From UKL13-3 sp044353855 (lineage in GTDB: Bacteria > Bacteroidota > Bacteroidia > UKL13-3): a stretch of DNA of 32,759 nt. The DNA is taken from the NCBI GenBank assembly GCA_044353855.1, contig JBILBF010000007.1, positions 1 to 32,759 on the forward strand, in the 5' to 3' direction. Of the stretch, positions 30,223 to 32,759 are shown one piece after another. Position numbers and translations under genes: made by a program. The notes below the pieces were generated by a model. That model was not told the DNA's origin, searched no databases, and saw only the letters and a program-made list of their open reading frames with translations. Within the stretch, counting starts at the first letter, position 1. Each line of letters starts with the position of its first letter.

Positions 30223-31344
30223 ATGAAATTCATAGTAAACAGTACCACATTATTGAAACACCTTTCCATGATTGATGGAGTAGTCGTGTCAAAACCCATT
30301 ATTCCAATTTTAAACAACTTTTTGTTTGACATCAAAGAGGGTGAGTTGAAAATTTCGTCAACAGATCTTGAAACCACCATGACTACCATTATTAAGGTGG
30401 ATGCAAAAGAAGATATGTCCATTGCTATACCTTCTAAAACTACTTTAGACTTATTAAAGAGTTTACCTGACCAGCCCTTAGCATTTTCAATTAACCTTGA
30501 TAAAGGTTCAGTAGAAATTAAATACGATGCAGGACGATTTAAATTGACGGCACAAAAAGGTGATGAATTCCCTAAAAACCCAACAGTTGAAGACGGTCAA
30601 AAATTTACCATGCCTGCTAAAGTATTGCAAAAAGCAATTACCAAAACTGTATTTGCAACCAGCAGTGATGAATTAAGACTAAATCTTACTGGAGTATTCG
30701 TTCAGCTTACACCGGGCGACATAACTTTTGTGGCAACGGATGCTAATCGGTTAGTTCGATTTAACAGAGAAGATATTAAACCAGGTGTTGAAGATGCTTT
30801 CATTTTGCCTAAAAAAGCTTTAAACCTATTAAAATCAGCTTTGCCAAATGATGATACTGAGGTGACCATTGACTTTAATAAATCAAATGCACATTTTACA
30901 TTTGGGGATGTAACCTTGGTGTGTCGGTTAATTGATGAAAAGTATCCTGATTACAAAGCAGTAATTCCTCAAGAAAATCCAAATAAATTGGTTATGGACC
31001 GTAACGAATTTGCGATGTCGGTAAAACGTGTATCAATTACATCCAATAAAACTACTCATCAAATAAGATTGAAGCTGGCAGGAAGCGAATTAACCGTTTC
31101 GGCAGAAGATATCGATTTTGAAAACGAAGCTCAAGAAAAATTAAAATGCCAATACGAAGGTGAAGATATGGAAATTGGGTTTAACTCAAAATACCTAGCC
31201 GAAATGATTAATGCTGCTGACGGAACAGAAGTAAGATTAGAAATGAGTCAACCTAATAGAGCTGGGGTTTTATTACCTGGAATAGCAGAAGACAATGAAA
31301 ATATCTTAATGTTGGTTATGCCAATGATGCTTAATAGTTACTAA
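30223..31344 (+). CDS. dnaN: DNA polymerase III sliding clamp (beta subunit)
   Basis: 373 residues, normal length, three repeated clamp domains. Opens 'KFIVNSTTLLKHLSMIDGVV', then 'PIIPILNNFLFDIKEGELKI', 'SSTDLETTMTTII' and 'AIPSKTTLDLLKSLP'; domain 2 has 'DELRLNLTGVFVQLTPGD' and 'FVATDANRLVRF'; domain 3 has 'VKRVSITSNKTTHQIRLKL' and a C-terminal 'LMLVMPMMLNSY' where the family ends M-P-M/V-R. The clamp encircles DNA and tethers polymerases and repair proteins, including MutS. dnaA and recF are not adjacent. Confidence 0.97.
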   Translation: MKFIVNSTTLLKHLSMIDGVVVSKPIIPILNNFLFDIKEGELKISSTDLETTMTTIIKVDAKEDMSIAIPSKTTLDLLKSLPDQPLAFSINLDKGSVEIKYDAGRFKLTAQKGDEFPKNPTVEDGQKFTMPAKVLQKAITKTVFATSSDELRLNLTGVFVQLTPGDITFVATDANRLVRFNREDIKPGVEDAFILPKKALNLLKSALPNDDTEVTIDFNKSNAHFTFGDVTLVCRLIDEKYPDYKAVIPQENPNKLVMDRNEFAMSVKRVSITSNKTTHQIRLKLAGSELTVSAEDIDFENEAQEKLKCQYEGEDMEIGFNSKYLAEMINAADGTEVRLEMSQPNRAGVLLPGIAEDNENILMLVMPMMLNSY

Positions 31345-31362
31345 ACAACCTACTCATTCAAT

Positions 31363-31391
31363 AAAAAAAGCTCGAATATCGAGCTTTTTTT
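31363..31391. terminator. Bidirectional intrinsic terminator between dnaN and the lysozyme gene
   Basis: AAAAAAAGCTCGA / TCGAGCTTTTTTT, 13-bp stem with a 3-nt loop, T-run on both strands. Sits 18 nt after dnaN and before the end of the convergent GH25 gene. Confidence 0.93.
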
Positions 31392-31458
31392 ATGCGCAAA
31401 TCAATCAACCTAAAAAGACTGAAATCAATTGTCTTTATTTTTTATGAAAACAGCTTTG

Positions 31459-32229
31459 TTATTTTTTACACAACGATTTTAAGTCCGCCTCTTCCCCATT
31501 AAATACATTAAAATCTACACCACCTCTAATTCCATTAACCTTAGCCTTATCTGTGTGTTGCCAAATAACCCAATTCGAAGTCTTTTGGTTTAAATCAGTG
31601 GTTTTGTAATGAGCAATCCACAAAGGGTATTTTCTTAATTCAGGCGTATTTAAATAGGTATTGAAAAAATGCCAACTTGTATATATAATTGGTTTTACAC
31701 CATAATGTTTTTCAGCAAGAACAAGCCATGTTTTTATATTCTTACGCATTTGAACAGGAGAAATTCCACCTTTTATTTCTACATCTAAAACGGGAGGCAA
31801 ATCTCCTTTTTCTAATTTAGGTACTTGTCTTATAAATAAATTTATTTGCTCTTGAGGAGTAAGATGTGTACGGTAAAAATGATAGGCACCTCTCATTATT
31901 CCGGCAGCTTTCACTTCTTTCCAATTATCTTTAAAATATTCGTCAACCACAGTTCTACCCTCGGATGCTTTGATAAATGCAAAAGATATGGATATATCAT
32001 TGTGGTTCATTTTGCTTACTGCTTCCCAATCAATATTTCGTTGATGACGGGATACATCAATTCCATGAACACCATATTCTCCAGGAATGTTTACGCCAAA
32101 CGTAGGATATGAAGGCGATGAACCAATATGAATGCTAGAACTACTCCCAATTACTTTTAACGCACCAAACAACCCAACAATTGCAAGAGTTGCCATTGAT
32201 AAAAATGTAATATTTTGAAGTTTTCTCAT
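31459..32229 (-). CDS. GH25 lysozyme (muramidase)
   Basis: 256 residues from ATG 32227-32229 ('RKLQNITFLSMATLAIVGLFG'), giving an N-terminal membrane anchor or uncleaved signal; an upstream TTG at 32265 would only lengthen the cytoplasmic end. The GH25 barrel shows 'GVHGIDVSRHQRNIDWEAV', 'FAFIKASEGRTVVD', 'GAYHFYR', 'LPPVLDVEIKGG' (the catalytic Asp-x-Glu pair), 'PIIYTSWHFFNTYL', 'PLWIAHYK' and 'WVIWQHTDKAKVNGIRGGVDFNVFNG'. The enzyme hydrolyses beta-1,4 bonds between MurNAc and GlcNAc, probably at the inner membrane's outer face. Convergent with dnaN through the shared terminator. Confidence 0.95.
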   Translation of the reverse strand: MRKLQNITFLSMATLAIVGLFGALKVIGSSSSIHIGSSPSYPTFGVNIPGEYGVHGIDVSRHQRNIDWEAVSKMNHNDISISFAFIKASEGRTVVDEYFKDNWKEVKAAGIMRGAYHFYRTHLTPQEQINLFIRQVPKLEKGDLPPVLDVEIKGGISPVQMRKNIKTWLVLAEKHYGVKPIIYTSWHFFNTYLNTPELRKYPLWIAHYKTTDLNQKTSNWVIWQHTDKAKVNGIRGGVDFNVFNGEEADLKSLCKK

Positions 32230-32425
32230 TGTTTTAATCAGTTTAACCAATCGCAATATAGACAACTCGAGTAGACTAATTGTTTATAATGTGTGCGTAA
32301 TTATTAACATCAATCCCGCTTCATCTACTAAAGCATACAATTTGGGGATTGCTTTCATTCTCAGTGTACAAGAGCAATTCCTTTAAAAAAAATAAAACTT
32401 TAGTATGTTAAATAAAAACTATTCT

Positions 32426-32433
32426 TATTTTTG
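32426..32433 (+). promoter_or_regulatory. -7 element TATTTTTG before the tRNA-like array
   Basis: Perfect TAnnTTTG followed by GCACCCC, 14 nt before the first tRNA-like unit, the same arrangement as at tRNA-Gly (18612). No clear -33 TTG. It implies that the first unit descends from a transcribed tRNA gene and may still be transcribed. Confidence 0.55.
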
Positions 32434-32447
32434 CACCCCATTGGAAT

Positions 32448-32513
32448 GGCGGGGTAGCTCAGATGGTTAGAGCACAGGATTCATATCCGTCAAATGACGG
32501 ACGGCAGTTCGAA
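32448..32513 (+). pseudogene. tRNA-Met(CAT)-like unit 1, with a palindrome in place of the anticodon-stem 3' strand and variable loop
   Basis: GGCGGGGTAGCTCAGATGG and then TTAGAGCACAGGATTCATA reproduce the 5' acceptor, D-arm, anticodon 5' strand and CAT loop of a Bacteroidota tRNA-Met. Where TCCTG plus the variable loop should follow, there is TCCGTCAAATGACGGA (32486-32501), then CGGCAGTTCGAA, the T-arm 5' half. The rest of the T-arm, the 3' acceptor strand and CCA are replaced by A-rich sequence. It cannot form a normal tRNA. Confidence 0.8.
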
Positions 32514-32759
32514 GGAAAAAAAGTTCTTAAAGTTAAAATATGGCGGGGTTCCCGATAGCTATCGGGACAGATGGTTAGAGCACAGGATTCATATCCGTCA
32601 AATGACGGACGGCAGTTCGAAAGAAAAAAAATAGTTCTTAAAGTTAAAATATGGCGGGGTTCCCGATAGCTATCGGGACAGATGGTTAGAGCACAGGATT
32701 CATATCCGTCAAATGACGGACGGCAGTTCGAAAGAAAAAAAATAGTTCTTAAAGTTAAA
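32448..32759 (+). repeat. Tandem array of three tRNA-Met-like units (94, 111 and at least 107 bp), running off the window end
   Basis: Units begin at 32448, 32542 and 32653. Units 2 and 3 match each other throughout the visible part and match unit 1 except for two changes. First, AGCT in the D-arm is expanded symmetrically by 7+7 bases to TCCCGATAGCTATCGGGA (32550-32567, 32661-32678). Second, three bases are added in the A-rich linker. All three carry TCCGTCAAATGACGGA (32486-32501, 32594-32609, 32705-32720) and a shared spacer AGTTCTTAAAGTTAAAATAT (cut short at the window end in unit 3). The array reaches the last base, so its true length is unknown. Confidence 0.9.

Noticed and set aside
32266..32447. 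Short minus-strand frame (24 codons) upstream of the lysozyme gene
   Set aside because: Too short, with no start signal or family resemblance; the region otherwise holds only the -7 box for the tRNA-like array.
32448..32513. Functional tRNA-Met
   Set aside because: The anticodon stem cannot pair fully, and the 3' T-arm strand, acceptor strand and CCA are missing.
32448..32759. CRISPR array
   Set aside because: Repeats with regular spacing, but the units are tRNA-derived and near-identical throughout, with no variable spacers and no cas genes.

Overview
The window looks like a low-GC Bacteroidota chromosome contig. Promoters match the Bacteroidota -7 consensus TAnnTTTG (upstream of tRNA-Gly, gatB, the 14062 gene and others), Shine-Dalgarno sequences are weak or absent, and the gene content includes PorT-type outer-membrane barrels, a DUF4369-like/TlpA lipoprotein, a DUF6132 protein and the short fold-III arginine decarboxylase. 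The right end runs into a tandem repeat, which is probably why the contig stops there.

Layout. (1) 1-2.9 kb is a cassette-like accessory stretch: the tail of a GNAT acetyltransferase, a GH53 lipoprotein, and a divergent HxlR regulator/DsbA-like pair in which both genes are damaged. The three units are separated by related, attC-like repeats carrying 16- and 18-bp perfect or near-perfect palindromes. (2) 3.1-9.0 kb is one tightly packed + strand operon with three different cryptochrome/photolyase family flavoproteins (a divergent photolyase-like protein, an iron-sulfur FeS-BCP/PhrB-type protein and a Cry-DASH), plus a flavin reductase-like protein, a YqjF/DUF2071 protein and a tiny DUF2256 zinc-ribbon protein. 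A 5'-truncated, frameshifted quinone-oxidoreductase remnant is joined to its end. (3) 9.7-15.8 kb holds a secreted low-complexity protein, two decaying genes (a lipoprotein and an outer-membrane protein), an intact barrel protein, arginine decarboxylase with a small basic protein, and a SpoU rRNA/tRNA methyltransferase. (4) 15.9-24.6 kb is mostly housekeeping: mutS, tRNA-Gly, tRNA-Leu, a small lipoprotein with free-Met-sulfoxide reductase, a DUF962 membrane protein, gatB, a TlpA-like thiol lipoprotein and a PhoB/PhoR-like two-component pair. (5) 24.8-28.8 kb is a minus-strand sulfur/persulfide operon under a divergent-Cys Crp/Fnr regulator: DUF2892 protein, metallo-beta-lactamase/double-rhodanese persulfide dioxygenase-like enzyme, DUF6132, HMA metallochaperone-like protein, two single rhodaneses, a small membrane protein and thioredoxin. 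(6) 29.1-32.2 kb has an S1/P1-type zinc nuclease/phospholipase, dnaN with a DnaA box upstream, and a GH25 lysozyme. (7) 32.45-32.76 kb is a tandem array of tRNA-Met(CAT)-like pseudogenes carrying inserted palindromes.

The most unusual signal is the link between the two ends. The same palindrome families (TCCGYCARWTGRCGGA and TCCCGATAGCTATCGGGA) sit inside the attC-like sites at the left and inside tRNA-like units at the right, and the sequence variants keep the stem paired. Five genes in the window carry inactivating lesions, several of them in-frame stop codons with the downstream frame still readable.
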